A stretch of DNA of 64,000 nt from an uncultured Sutterella sp. (GCA_900544335.1 UQUS01000003.1:1-64000), one strand, 5' to 3'. Positions 1-8,902 are shown, numbered from the stretch's first letter. Notes: generated by a model from the letters alone, not told the origin. A program made the numbers and translations.

Positions 1-1
1 G

Positions 2-2272
2 ATTCAGCTTTATGCGATGGCAGCACTCTTTCTGGTGCTCCTATATGACGCGGCAAGCGGACTTGTGCTTTACTGGACGTGTAACAACATCTATTCGCTC
101 GCGAAGAACGTCGTTTACGACGTGGTTCGGAAAGTGTCGCCGGCCTTTAAAACAGAGCGCTTTCGAGCGTTCTTTGCGGTCAAGAGACAAACGACTGTCA
201 ACGAGGCAATTTCGTTTTGGCTCTGTATTTCGGGGGGCGGTCTTTGGTTTTTAGGGGCATTGCTCGGTAGCCTTTCTTCGGGGCAGGCAACGTTCCTATC
301 CGAACAGAGCCGGGTGGTGTTGACACACACAGCGAATACGGTTTTTCTTGTCGCCGCTTTCATCGGAACCTTCTTGGCTGCAAAGGCGCGCCTGTATCGG
401 CGGCATTGGGTTTTCTGTCTCTTGGTTTTTGTCGGTCTCTTTTTCACGGTTAAGTTCTGGTACAAGGGCGAATTCGTTTCGATGGCGCGACACGGAGCGA
501 CCCTGGTTCTGGCGCTTTTAAGTTTGATTCCGGCTGTCGGGACATCGGCTGTTTTGCTCAATTTAGCGCAACGCATTTGCCCGAAAGTTTCCTTAGAGGG
601 TCTGTATGACCTTTCAACTGCCTGGCTTGTTATATTGATTGCCGGCTATTTGCCGATTCACGCCTTCAATACGGCTCCGGAAACCTTTAGCGCCTTGCCG
701 GTGATTCTGGCGCACTTACTGCTCTTGGTCGGCGTCCTTTTGGGGTCGACCTGGCTCTTAGGGAAGGTTTTTGCCTTTTTCAGAATCCGAAAGGCAATGA
801 CGCTTCTTTTTGTGGCAGTCAGTCTTTATTTCACGGTGTACGCCTTCCTTCTTCCTTTGGATGCAGGAACGATTGACGGATTTCAACTCTCTAAGCCGAC
901 GGCACTTTTCCGAGCTGTTAATCTGGCTGTTGACAGTGCCGTTTTCCTTCTTTTGGGACTCCTCCTGATTTGGGTTTTTAGGAAAGGCTACGTATCGGTT
1001 TTAAAGACGGTCTTTACGTTTTGCATTGTGATGGCTTTCGGCGCTTCGCTTTGTGAATTGTGGACGACAAAATCGCAGTGGGATTTGCCGAGTGATTCCG
1101 TAAAAGAAGCAAAAGCCCCGGCTTGGAACAATCGATTCCTCGGATTTAGCAAAACAGGTCACAACACGGTTGTACTGATTTTGGATATGTTCTCCGGCTT
1201 TCATGTTCAAACGATTCTTGAGAACAATCCGGATGTGGCTTTGGCTTGGAAAGATGCAACGTGGTACGCCGATTGTCTGGCTACCGGACCTTCAACACAA
1301 GCAAGTTTGGCTTCGATTATCTGCGGGAAAGCCTGTACACCGGAAGCCCTCAATGAGAAGCCTGATGAGAGCCTGATTACCAAAATCAATCGCTCGTATG
1401 CCGATGTGGCTAATCGATTCGGGAGCGATGTCGATGTGACGATTAATGAGCGCAACTGGCTCGAGCCGCAACTTGTGTCCCAGTACGCCGAGAATAATCC
1501 ACTGACACTTCGCTATATGCCGCTTTTTTATTTGTCGCACTACATGGCAAAGCGCGGTATGAAGCATGAGGCAACGAGCGGGGAAGGGTTCCTTGTGAGC
1601 GTCAGCCTTTTCTCGTCTGCTCCGTGGTCACTGAAAAACTATATATACAACGGCGGTAGTTGGACCGGTTCCACGCAAGGGCACAATGCTTCTCTTGCGA
1701 CAGGAAGACTGCGCGACTGGGCCTTCCTTGAATCATTCCCGGAACTTGCCAATGCCGATGCTCGAAAGAGTACGTTCAAAGTCATTTATTCGGAACTGAC
1801 GCATTGGCCGTGGTTTATGAAACCGGGTAGTTGCGATATATGTGCCAAAGGGTATCCCCTTACCGATGGGCAAAGAATTAATCCCGGACATTTGCAGACG
1901 GAAACGTGTGCTCTGCGCTCTGTCGGCAAGTGGTTTGCCTGGATGAAAGAAAACGGCGTGTATGACAATACAACGGTGATTCTTGCCAGCGATCACGGGC
2001 ACGGTGTCGGTCGTAAAAGCGCCTTGTTGCTCGTTAAGCCTGCCGGTAGTCACCAAGCATCCGTTCGCATGAATCGGGCGCCGGTGGAACTTGCTGATGT
2101 CGCAGAAATGATTTTCGGTCGGTATCCGAAAGACGATCCCTCGCGTGAAAGGACTTTTCGCACGGTCGGCGCTCGTATGGCTACGACCTTCCGCGACGTG
2201 ACGACGTATCGCGTCAAGGGACCGGTGATGGACCCGAAGAGTTGGCCGAACGGACGAGCTTACGGCGAATAA
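2..2272 (+). CDS. YidC-like C-terminus fused to membrane sulfatase/phosphotransferase domain (5' end outside window)
   Basis: The frame is open to the left edge, so the true start lies upstream; an in-frame ATG at base 17 is probably internal. The first ~30 residues (ASGLVLYWTCNNIYSL) match the last transmembrane segment of YidC/Oxa1 insertases, whose signature is GLxLYWxxxNxxS. About ten hydrophobic segments follow up to base ~1060. The remainder is an alkaline-phosphatase-superfamily (sulfatase-like) domain: NTVVLILD near base 1160, a probable nucleophile Thr/Ser in GPSTQAS near 1290, a periplasmic HWPW near 1800, the metal-ligand motif SDHGHG near 1990 and a closing helix LADVAEMIFG. Relatives such as LtaS and EptA move phospho-head groups onto envelope polymers at the outer face of the inner membrane; the substrate here cannot be told. 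Next gene is convergent, 10 bp away. Confidence 0.75.
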   Translation: MQLYAMAALFLVLLYDAASGLVLYWTCNNIYSLAKNVVYDVVRKVSPAFKTERFRAFFAVKRQTTVNEAISFWLCISGGGLWFLGALLGSLSSGQATFLSEQSRVVLTHTANTVFLVAAFIGTFLAAKARLYRRHWVFCLLVFVGLFFTVKFWYKGEFVSMARHGATLVLALLSLIPAVGTSAVLLNLAQRICPKVSLEGLYDLSTAWLVILIAGYLPIHAFNTAPETFSALPVILAHLLLLVGVLLGSTWLLGKVFAFFRIRKAMTLLFVAVSLYFTVYAFLLPLDAGTIDGFQLSKPTALFRAVNLAVDSAVFLLLGLLLIWVFRKGYVSVLKTVFTFCIVMAFGASLCELWTTKSQWDLPSDSVKEAKAPAWNNRFLGFSKTGHNTVVLILDMFSGFHVQTILENNPDVALAWKDATWYADCLATGPSTQASLASIICGKACTPEALNEKPDESLITKINRSYADVANRFGSDVDVTINERNWLEPQLVSQYAENNPLTLRYMPLFYLSHYMAKRGMKHEATSGEGFLVSVSLFSSAPWSLKNYIYNGGSWTGSTQGHNASLATGRLRDWAFLESFPELANADARKSTFKVIYSELTHWPWFMKPGSCDICAKGYPLTDGQRINPGHLQTETCALRSVGKWFAWMKENGVYDNTTVILASDHGHGVGRKSALLLVKPAGSHQASVRMNRAPVELADVAEMIFGRYPKDDPSRERTFRTVGARMATTFRDVTTYRVKGPVMDPKSWPNGRAYGE

Positions 2273-2282
2273 GAGAGGCTTT

Positions 2283-2999
2283 TTAGCGGTTTTTCGCGGC
2301 CTTCTCTTGCGGAAGGTTTTCGGCAATCCAGTCGATAAATCCGCCGCGATTTCGCGAGCAAACTAGGACCGTTCCCGTTCCCGTAAACGTCAGGACAATG
2401 CCTTCGCCTGTCACAGCCCCTTCGATGAGTTTTCCGAAAAATCCCCGATGCGCCGTATTAATCGTCAGGTCATAATTTAAGGACGCATCCCAGGCCACCA
2501 CGTGTCCGTTATCGACGACAAGGGGTTTGTCGGGGGTAACCGTGAGGGCTCGAATCGAGCCGAACCCGGAGACAACTAATGTGCCGCTTCCCGTGGCTTT
2601 CATGAGAAAAAAGCCGCCCGAGCGGGCAAAGAGGGCTTTGCCGAGACCTTGCGATTTTATTTCAAGCGTCACGCCTTCGGTGCTTGCCAAATACGCTCCG
2701 TCCGAGATTAGATAGGTTCGTGTTCCGACCTCAAGGAGGTTGACATCCCCGGGGATGATCGGCGCCAGAAGCACCGTGCCCGGTCCTTCTTTGGCTTCAA
2801 AGCGCTCCTGAAAGAAATTCTCATCGTTCAACAGTTTGCGGCCGAGAGAACTTAAAACGCCGCCGCGTGCCACACCCGTAAGCGTTAAGGATTTGTCCAT
2901 GGCTACCATGGCGTTACTTTCGGCAAAAAGGACGTCGCCCTTTTGCATCTGCACGGTAAGGAGCGGATCGACGCCGCCTGTGATTTCAAAGGTACTCAT
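2283..2999 (-). CDS. AIM24/TIGR00266-family protein
   Basis: 238 residues, all-beta, resembling the AIM24 (TIGR00266) family of small beta-sandwich proteins of unknown biochemical role. Visible hallmarks are the opening FEITGGVDPLLTVQM, the LLAPIIPGDV segment and the repeated short glycine-rich strands (GGFFLMKATGSGTLVVSGFG). There is no signal peptide or membrane segment, so it is probably cytoplasmic. The ATG sits 6 bp downstream of the DUF192 stop on the same strand, so the two probably share a transcript with the cold-shock gene upstream. The family assignment is by sequence feel; function unknown. Confidence 0.75.
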   Translation of the reverse strand: MSTFEITGGVDPLLTVQMQKGDVLFAESNAMVAMDKSLTLTGVARGGVLSSLGRKLLNDENFFQERFEAKEGPGTVLLAPIIPGDVNLLEVGTRTYLISDGAYLASTEGVTLEIKSQGLGKALFARSGGFFLMKATGSGTLVVSGFGSIRALTVTPDKPLVVDNGHVVAWDASLNYDLTINTAHRGFFGKLIEGAVTGEGIVLTFTGTGTVLVCSRNRGGFIDWIAENLPQEKAAKNR

Positions 3000-3007
3000 A
3001 GCCTCTC

Positions 3008-3487
3008 TTATCGATGTCTCGAAGACTTAGGGCGTAAAGTGCCCTCGGAGCCCGTCTTCGTGATATCTAATTCCGGAAAGTACGTCCCCGGTCCGATGCG
3101 AAGTCGTTGCAAGGTTCCTTGCGGAAGCTCAATGGCAACGGATACCAGGCCGTACGAGTGATGAAGCGTTAAGGAATTAGCGCGCATCGTGTCGGTGTGA
3201 AAAACAACACCGGTCGTATCGACAAACGCGATATCAAGGTTAATCAGCGTGTTTTTCATCCAAAATCCCACCGATTCCGGAGGGTCGAAGAAAAACGCCA
3301 TACCGGTGTTTTCTTTGAGTGTGCACCGCCCCATCAGACCTCGCTCACGCTCGGCTTCGGTGCGTGCGACCTCAAGCTCCAGCGTTTGATCTCTGATGCG
3401 AAGAGAAAGAGTATCCATAGCCGTAACCGCCAAAGAGCAACAAAGGATGGCAATTGCCAAAAGGGCTTTTCGGGTGCACGAAGACAC
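3008..3487 (-). CDS. DUF192 family secreted protein
   Basis: About 159 residues. An N-terminal hydrophobic stretch (KALLAIAILCCSLAVTA) looks like a signal peptide, followed by a DUF192 domain with its usual signposts: ERERGLMGR, NTGMAFFF, VGFWMKNTLINLDIAFVD and a C-terminal proline/glycine-rich end. DUF192 proteins are small periplasmic beta-barrel-like domains of unknown function. The start is uncertain. A TTG at 3544 would place the first 15-18 codons inside the cspA terminator hairpin, so the GTG at 3487 is preferred because it leaves a typical signal peptide; an ATG at 3418 would lose that peptide. Confidence 0.7.
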   Translation of the reverse strand: MSSCTRKALLAIAILCCSLAVTAMDTLSLRIRDQTLELEVARTEAERERGLMGRCTLKENTGMAFFFDPPESVGFWMKNTLINLDIAFVDTTGVVFHTDTMRANSLTLHHSYGLVSVAIELPQGTLQRLRIGPGTYFPELDITKTGSEGTLRPKSSRHR

Positions 3488-3490
3488 GTT

Positions 3491-3529
3491 AAACAAAAAC
3501 GCCCTCGCGGTTTTCCGGCAAGGGCGTTT
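3491..3529 (-). terminator. Rho-independent terminator of the cold-shock gene
   Basis: Read on the minus strand, AAACGCCCT (3529-3521) pairs with AGGGCGTTT (3505-3497) around a 15-base loop that itself holds short GC pairs, followed by a run of T (TTTTTG). It lies 19 bp past the cold-shock stop codon and just ahead of the DUF192 gene, which it should partly insulate. Confidence 0.7.
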
Positions 3530-3547
3530 GACTGACACCGTCAAGAA

Positions 3548-3754
3548 TTACTTCTCGGGTTTGATGTGGGCAGCTTGCTTACCCTTGGGGCCGGTCACGA
3601 CTTCAAAGGTCACCTTCTGGCCTTCTTTCAGGGTCTTGAAACCGTCGATTTCGATGGCCGAGAAGTGGGCGAACAAATCTTCACCGCCTTCGTCCGGTGT
3701 AATGAATCCGAATCCTTTGGCGTCGTTAAACCATTTGACAATACCGCTTGCCAT
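3548..3754 (-). CDS. cspA: CspA-family cold-shock protein
   Basis: 68 residues, the standard length of a CspA-type single-stranded RNA/DNA-binding OB fold. The RNP1 motif KGFGFITP and RNP2-like DLFAHFSAI are both present, with the conserved start [13 protein letters not shown]. The protein melts mRNA secondary structure and acts as an RNA chaperone. The start is the ATG at 3754, preceded by AGGAG at a normal distance; an in-frame ATG eight codons earlier would lack a ribosome-binding site and add non-family residues. A terminator follows. The paralogue number is unknown, so the symbol means family only. Confidence 0.9.
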   Translation of the reverse strand: MASGIVKWFNDAKGFGFITPDEGGEDLFAHFSAIEIDGFKTLKEGQKVTFEVVTGPKGKQAAHIKPEK

Positions 3755-4359
3755 GTTTTTTCTCCTAATATCCTCCACTTGAAGACCTACCGCGAATCAA
3801 CGTGCCCGCTTTGCAAAAAGAAGGTCTCAAGCCCGGTTTGCGCAAAAAAAGGATATATCAAGCGCGCAACCGTCGGCGTCGTAAGCGAGAGGGTACGGAG
3901 TCATCAGGAGCGTCCCACCACATCAAGCCACTTCACCCCGTCGGCACATTACCACCATGCTACGCAAATAAGCAATTCCAATTAGATGGGATTTAGGGGG
4001 TTATTAGGGAAAACCCTGTGTTTTCGTACCAAAGACTCCCCGAAAGGAGCCTCCCGTTCGCGTAAAAAGTTGGAGGAAATCGCCGTTTTGCTGTACTATG
4101 ACGCCCTCATTGGCAAAAATACGGGTCGCCTCTTTTAATCTCCCCGTTTTCCACTGGATTAAAAGGTTTTTTAAGCGTTCTGTTTTTGTCAAATGTGAAT
4201 GCGCGGCGAAGGGTTTTCTTCGTCCGCTTTTTCGTGACTAGGTTTTAAAGCGTCGAGCAGACGGCGTGGCGGTATTTTCCTGCGGCTACGCGGCCAAAAC
4301 AAAAGCGCCATCTTTTGTGAGTTCGATTCTTTGACCGCATTCGTTTAGGTGAATTACAA
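3755..4359. other. 600-bp divergent intergenic region between cspA and rplM
   Basis: Holds the leaders of two divergent genes, cspA to the left and rplM to the right. A long 5' untranslated region is usual for CspA-type genes. A 62-codon open frame (4004-4192, minus, TTG start) has plausible amino-acid composition but no ATG and no Shine-Dalgarno. Its TTGACA start could equally be a -35 box. No riboswitch, repeat or tRNA is visible. Confidence 0.4.
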
Positions 4360-4788
4360 ATGAAGACTTTCTCTGCCAAGCCGCTTGAAGTCAAGCGCGA
4401 CTGGTATGTGGTCGACGCCGCCGACAAGATTCTCGGTCGTCTGGCCAGCGAGATTGCCTTGCGCTTGCGTGGCAAGCACAAGCCCGAATACACGCCGCAT
4501 GTCGATACGGGCGACTACATTATCGTCATTAACGCCGAGAAGTTGCGTCTTTCCGGTGAAAAGGCCGGCAAGAAGATGTACTACCGCCACACCGGTTATC
4601 CGGGCGGTGTTCGTGAAACGACGTTTGCTCAGATGCAGGAAAAGCATCCGGGCCGTGCGCTTGAAATCGCCGTGCGCGGCATGCTCCCGAAGGGACCGCT
4701 CGGCTATGCGATGATCAAGAAGTTAAAGATTTATGCCTCCTCCGAGCATCCGCATACTGCGCAGGCTCCCAAGGCTCTTGACATTTAA
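4360..4788 (+). CDS. rplM: 50S ribosomal protein L13
   Basis: 142 residues, exactly the usual bacterial length. L13 is an early-assembly protein of the large subunit that binds 23S rRNA. The family pattern is clear throughout: [16 protein letters not shown] near the N-terminus, [32 protein letters not shown] and the [12 protein letters not shown] signature near residue 105. AGGTGA lies seven bases ahead of the ATG. It is followed 11 bp later by rpsI, the conserved L13-S9 pair. In E. coli L13 autoregulates this operon through its leader; nothing here proves the same. Confidence 0.98.
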   Translation: MKTFSAKPLEVKRDWYVVDAADKILGRLASEIALRLRGKHKPEYTPHVDTGDYIIVINAEKLRLSGEKAGKKMYYRHTGYPGGVRETTFAQMQEKHPGRALEIAVRGMLPKGPLGYAMIKKLKIYASSEHPHTAQAPKALDI

Positions 4789-4799
4789 GAGGAATACAG

Positions 4800-5192
4800 A
4801 TGATCGGTAACTACAACTATGGCACCGGCCGTCGCAAGAGCTCGGTTGCACGTGTCTTTATCAAGCGCGGAACGGGCAAGATTACGATTAACGGTCGTGC
4901 CCTTGATGACTTTTTCAAGCGTGAAACGGGTCGCATGATTGTCATGCAGCCCCTGCAGGTCACGGACAATGTCGAGACGTTTGACATCATGGTCAACGTC
5001 GCAGGCGGCGGTGAATCCGGCCAGGCCGGTGCCGTTCGTCACGGCATTACGCGGGCCCTTATTGATTACGATGCGGCGTTAAAGCCGACGTTAAGTCAGG
5101 CCGGACTTGTCACGCGCGATGCTCGTGAGGTCGAACGTAAGAAAGTGGGTCTGCATAAGGCTCGTCGCGCCAAGCAATTTAGTAAGCGTTAA
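4800..5192 (+). CDS. rpsI: 30S ribosomal protein S9
   Basis: 130 residues, the normal length. S9 sits in the head of the small subunit, with its C-terminal tail reaching the P-site tRNA. It opens with [14 protein letters not shown], carries the [15 protein letters not shown] signature around residue 65-80, and ends in the basic tail [17 protein letters not shown] whose last Lys-Arg contacts tRNA. It is the second gene of the rplM-rpsI operon, with GAGG upstream of the ATG. Confidence 0.98.
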   Translation: MIGNYNYGTGRRKSSVARVFIKRGTGKITINGRALDDFFKRETGRMIVMQPLQVTDNVETFDIMVNVAGGGESGQAGAVRHGITRALIDYDAALKPTLSQAGLVTRDAREVERKKVGLHKARRAKQFSKR

Positions 5193-5213
5193 TCGCTTTT
5201 CTGGCTTGTGCCG

Positions 5214-5247
5214 TTTCGCCATTCGGGGATTCCGGGTGGCGAAATTT
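5214..5247 (+). terminator. Possible weak terminator after rplM-rpsI
   Basis: TTTCGCCA (5214-5221) can pair with TGGCGAAA (5237-5244) around a 15-base loop, followed only by a short TTTG. It sits 21 bp past the rpsI stop, the right place for an operon end, but the T tract is poor. Confidence 0.35.
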
Positions 5248-5373
5248 GTATGGGGGTGCGCACGAGGCTTTCTGGCGCTACCAATACGGTGCAATTGCCC
5301 ATATACTTACGTTCGAAATTAGGGATTCTGCGTTTTTTGCAGTGTTTACTTTTTATCTATAAAGAGGACTATT

Positions 5374-5712
5374 GTGTTTTTCATCTCTGACGCTTACGCC
5401 CAGGCTGCCGGCGGCGGTATGACCGAATTGGCCGTGCAGATTGTTCCGCTTCTTTTGATTTTCGTCGTGTTCTGGTTCTTTTTGATTCGTCCGCAGCAAA
5501 AGCGCCAAAAGGAACACATCAAGCTTTGCCAGTCACTCGGTAAGGGCGACGAGATTTTGACGCTCGGGGGCCTGGCCGGTCGCATCGTGAGCTTGGATGA
5601 TTCGTACATCGTGATCGAAATCAGTCGTGTGGACGACAAGCCCGTCACGATTACGATGCAACGCGGATCGGTGCAGACCGTTTTGCCGCGCGGCACCATT
5701 AAGTCAATCTAA
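5374..5712 (+). CDS. yajC: Preprotein translocase accessory subunit YajC
   Basis: 112 residues beginning at GTG with AAGAGGA seven bases upstream. A single transmembrane segment around residues 20-42 (VQIVPLLLIFVVFWFFLIRPQ) is followed by the conserved cytoplasmic RPQQKRQKEH and a small beta-rich domain with LTLGGLAGRI. YajC associates with SecD and SecF in the inner membrane and supports SecYEG-dependent export. The location just ahead of secD and secF is the usual arrangement, which makes the assignment secure despite the small size. Confidence 0.95.
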   Translation: MFFISDAYAQAAGGGMTELAVQIVPLLLIFVVFWFFLIRPQQKRQKEHIKLCQSLGKGDEILTLGGLAGRIVSLDDSYIVIEISRVDDKPVTITMQRGSVQTVLPRGTIKSI

Positions 5713-5820
5713 GAGACATCTTGTCAAGCGAAAGGGCGCGCAAGAAGTTGCCGCGCCTTTTCGTCTTTTCTTTGATGGCTGTTTTCGGGTGCCACTGGCT
5801 CGCTTTTTCTGGGGTTTTTC

Positions 5821-7728
5821 ATGAACCGATACCCGCTTTGGAAATACATTCTCATTGCCGTTGTGTTGATTGTCGGCTTGGTGTACACGTTGCCGAACTT
5901 TTACGGTGAATCGCCGGCCGTTCAAGTCAGTTCCGCTAAATCTACCGTCAAACTTGATGAGCGCGTCTTAACACGTGTGGAAAAGGCCTTGGACGAGGCT
6001 AAATTAAAGCCGAACGGCATTTTCTACGAACAAGGGGCGCAGCAAAACACCGTTCGTGTGCGCTTTGACCCGACACAGGCCGAAGAGCAGCTTTTGGCGC
6101 GGGAAGTAATCGAGAAGGCTTTAAACCCGGATAAAACCGATCCGAGTTTTATTGTGGCTCCCAACCTGGTGCCCAATACCCCGAAGTGGCTCCTGAGTAT
6201 CAACGCGCTTCCGATGTACTTGGGTTTGGACCTTCGCGGCGGTGTGCACTTTTTGCTACAGGTCGATATGCATTCGGCGATTTTAAAGCGCGCCGAATCG
6301 ACGGCGGCCGATCTTCGTACGCAGTTTCGTGAAAAGCGCATTCGTCATGCGGGCATTTCGCGCACGGGAACACAAATTGAAATTGCGTTTAATTCCGAAG
6401 ACGACCGGGCGCGGGCCTTGGATTTAATGCGCACGACGCAGCCGGATTTGACCTTTAAACCCACGGACGTAGGCGGCAGAATTCTGATTTCCGCCGAGCT
6501 CTCGCAACGGGCGATTAAGAACGTTCAGGACTACTCCTTAAAGCAAAACATTTCGACCCTACACAATCGTATTAACGAACTCGGTGTCGCAGAACCCGTG
6601 ATTGCGCAGCAGGGGGCCGACCGCATTGTGGTGCAGCTACCCGGTGTGCAGGATACGGCCAAAGCCAAGGACATTCTCGGACGCACGGCAACGCTCGAAG
6701 TGCGCATGGTCGATGATTCGCCCGAAGCGTATGCGCAGCTTGCGCAAGGCAACGTTCCCTTCGGTGACGAGCGGTATTTTGACCGAGAAGGAAATGCCGT
6801 TCTCGTCAAACGCCGTGTGGTGTTAACCGGTGAAAATTTAAACGATGCGCAGCCCGGGTTTGATCAGCAGACCCAAGAGCCGACCGTAAATCTGTCGCTC
6901 GATAATAAGGGCGCACGCATCTTCAAAGACGTCACGCGGGCCAACGTGGGCAAGCGCATGGCTATTATCCTGTTTGAAAAGGGTAAGGGCGAGGTTGTGA
7001 CCGCCCCCGTGATTCGTCAAGAAATCGGCGGCGGTCGCGTGCAGATTTCCGGGCGCATGACGACAGTTGAGGCCACCGATACGGCTTTGTTGCTTCGTGC
7101 CGGGTCACTTGCTGCTCCCATGGAAATTGTCGAAGAACGCCTGATCGGTCCGAGCTTAGGTGCCGATAACATTCAAGCAGGCTTTAAGTCGACCTTGTAC
7201 GGCTTTGCCATCGTGGCCATCTTCATGATGGTGTACTACTCGGTTTTCGGCGTCGTTTCCGCTACGTGCCTACTGTGTAACGTGATGTGCTTGGTGGCTC
7301 TGCTTTCGATGTTGCAGGCCACGCTCACGCTTCCGGGAATCGCGGCTATTGCGTTAACGCTCGGCATGGCCGTGGACTCGAACGTTCTCATTAACGAACG
7401 CGTCCGTGAAGAGCTCCGTGAGGGACGATCGCCGCAGCTAGCCATCAGCGAAGGGTATGACGCGGCTTTCAATACCATTATCGACTCGAACCTCACGAGT
7501 TTAATTGCCGGCGTGGCGCTTTTAATTTTCGGTTCGGGTCCGGTGCGCGGCTTTGCAGTCGTTCACTGCATCGGGATTACGACGTCCATCTTTACGTCGG
7601 TGACGGTTTCTCGGTCACTCATTAACCTGATTTACGGGCGCGTCAAGAAACTCTCGCACATTCGCGTCGGTCAGGCTTGGGATCCGCACGGCAAGGACCG
7701 TACGGCCAAGCACTACATGAAAAAGTAA
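5821..7728 (+). CDS. secD: Protein translocase subunit SecD
   Basis: 635 residues, usual for SecD. There is one N-terminal membrane segment (about residues 7-25), a large periplasmic domain with the conserved YLGLDLRGGVHFLLQV motif near residue 135, then five membrane helices in the C-terminal 170 residues containing LGMAVDSNVLINERVREE. SecD and SecF form an RND-like proton-driven complex that pulls polypeptides out on the periplasmic side during Sec export. It lies 108 bp after yajC and 12 bp before secF, so the three are very likely co-transcribed. Confidence 0.97.
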   Translation: MNRYPLWKYILIAVVLIVGLVYTLPNFYGESPAVQVSSAKSTVKLDERVLTRVEKALDEAKLKPNGIFYEQGAQQNTVRVRFDPTQAEEQLLAREVIEKALNPDKTDPSFIVAPNLVPNTPKWLLSINALPMYLGLDLRGGVHFLLQVDMHSAILKRAESTAADLRTQFREKRIRHAGISRTGTQIEIAFNSEDDRARALDLMRTTQPDLTFKPTDVGGRILISAELSQRAIKNVQDYSLKQNISTLHNRINELGVAEPVIAQQGADRIVVQLPGVQDTAKAKDILGRTATLEVRMVDDSPEAYAQLAQGNVPFGDERYFDREGNAVLVKRRVVLTGENLNDAQPGFDQQTQEPTVNLSLDNKGARIFKDVTRANVGKRMAIILFEKGKGEVVTAPVIRQEIGGGRVQISGRMTTVEATDTALLLRAGSLAAPMEIVEERLIGPSLGADNIQAGFKSTLYGFAIVAIFMMVYYSVFGVVSATCLLCNVMCLVALLSMLQATLTLPGIAAIALTLGMAVDSNVLINERVREELREGRSPQLAISEGYDAAFNTIIDSNLTSLIAGVALLIFGSGPVRGFAVVHCIGITTSIFTSVTVSRSLINLIYGRVKKLSHIRVGQAWDPHGKDRTAKHYMKK

Positions 7729-7740
7729 GAGGGGACAATC

Positions 7741-8676
7741 ATGGAATTCTTTCGTATTCATAAGACAATCCCCTTTATGCGGTACTCGCTCATCCTGAAC
7801 TTGATTTCAGTCGTGAGTTTCTTTGTTGCCGTGTACTGGATTTTTTTTCACGGCTTGGCGTTTTCCATTGAGTTTACGGGCGGAACACAAGTTGTCGTGC
7901 AGTACCCAGAACCCGTATCGGCCGAAGTGGTCCGTAACGAAATTAAGGCGGGTATGGGCGTCGAGGCAGCCGTTCAAAACTACGGTACGGCGCGCGATTT
8001 GATGATTCGAATGCCCCTTAAGGAAGGCGCCGATTCCGGCCATCAGGCCAAAGAGCTCATGAAGGTTCTTTCCAAAAAAGACTCCGGCGTGCGCCTTGTC
8101 AATAACGAGTACGTAGGCCCGCAAGTGGGGGAGGAACTGGCGACCGACGGCTTTACGGCCTTGTGTCTGGTGGTCCTCGGTATCATGACGTACCTGGCAT
8201 TTCGCTTTGAGTGGAAGTTTTCCGTGGCCGCCATCATCGCGAACTTACACGATATCATCATTGTGGTCGGTATCTTTGCCGTGATGCAGTGGGAGTTTTC
8301 ACTACCGGTTCTGGCAGCTGTGTTGGCCGTTCTCGGGTACTCGGTCAATGAATCCGTGATTATTTTCGACCGCGTGCGTGAGCACTTCCGTAAGATGCGT
8401 CGCGTGGAAACCGAAGAGATTATTAACTCGGCCATTACGGCAACGATTTCTCGGACGGTCATTACCCATACGTCGACCTTAGCGATGACGCTTTCGATGT
8501 TCTTTTTCGGAGGCCCGGCGCTGCACTTTTTCTCGCTTGCCCTGACAATCGGCATTTGCTTGGGTATTTACTCGTCGATTTTCGTAGCGGCGGCGATTGC
8601 CATGTATTTGCGTGTGAAGCGCGAAGACCTTGTCAAGCCCATCAAGCGCGACGAAGTCGAGGCGATGGTGCCGTAA
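7741..8676 (+). CDS. secF: Protein translocase subunit SecF
   Basis: 311 residues with six predicted membrane helices and a periplasmic loop after the first one. Family motifs include FSIEFTGGTQVVVQ near residue 40 and the fourth-helix signature GYSVNESVIIFDRVREHFRK near residue 205, which holds the charged residues used for proton conduction in the SecDF pair. AAGAGGGGA precedes the ATG. It is the last gene of yajC-secD-secF, with a strong terminator 22 bp after its stop. Confidence 0.97.
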   Translation: MEFFRIHKTIPFMRYSLILNLISVVSFFVAVYWIFFHGLAFSIEFTGGTQVVVQYPEPVSAEVVRNEIKAGMGVEAAVQNYGTARDLMIRMPLKEGADSGHQAKELMKVLSKKDSGVRLVNNEYVGPQVGEELATDGFTALCLVVLGIMTYLAFRFEWKFSVAAIIANLHDIIIVVGIFAVMQWEFSLPVLAAVLAVLGYSVNESVIIFDRVREHFRKMRRVETEEIINSAITATISRTVITHTSTLAMTLSMFFFGGPALHFFSLALTIGICLGIYSSIFVAAAIAMYLRVKREDLVKPIKRDEVEAMVP

Positions 8677-8697
8677 CGAAAGAGTCTCGATCACAGA

Positions 8698-8725
8698 GCA
8701 AAAGCGGGCCTAAGCCCGCTTTTGC
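8698..8725 (+). terminator. Strong hairpin terminator after secF
   Basis: A perfect 12-bp stem GCAAAAGCGGGC / GCCCGCTTTTGC closes on a 4-base CTAA loop. The T run lies inside the 3' arm, and the symmetric A/T arms could let it work in both directions, also stopping minus-strand transcription arriving from the rlpA side. Confidence 0.8.
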
Positions 8726-8877
8726 GCTATTGGGGCAGAAAGGAATTTCTTTAGGAGCGGAAAGGTACCTCCGGTTGATCGGAAAAGAAGGGGACGAATC
8801 ATTGCATTTCCTTGAACTTGCTCTTAAGACATTCCTGTTGTGGGTAAAAAACCGGAAAAATTAACTACATCCGATGC

Positions 8878-8902
8878 GATATGTTAAGCGCTTTAACATA
8901 TC
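8878..8902. repeat. 25-bp near-perfect palindrome in the secF-rlpA gap
   Basis: Arms GATATGTTAA and TTAACATATC flank a 5-base GCGCT centre. It lies in a 250-bp stretch with no gene, between the secF terminator and the 3' end of the convergent rlpA-like gene. There is no T tract, so it is not a typical terminator; it looks more like a protein-binding site. The rest of this gap (8726-8982) shows nothing I can name. Confidence 0.45.

Noticed and set aside
1733..2326. 197-codon minus-strand frame under the sulfatase domain
   Set aside because: Shadow of the sulfatase gene; no start context or recognisable motif.
3488..3544. TTG start at 3544 for the DUF192 gene
   Set aside because: It would encode the first residues from the cspA terminator hairpin and lacks a ribosome site; the GTG at 3487 leaves a normal signal peptide.
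8043..8555. 170-codon minus-strand frame inside secF
   Set aside because: Antisense to conserved SecF sequence; low-complexity Thr/Arg/Ser composition.
8878..8902. Palindrome considered as a dif (XerCD) site
   Set aside because: In dif the arms face the other way around a 6-bp centre (TTATGTTAA on the right); here the orientation is inverted and the XerC half is missing.
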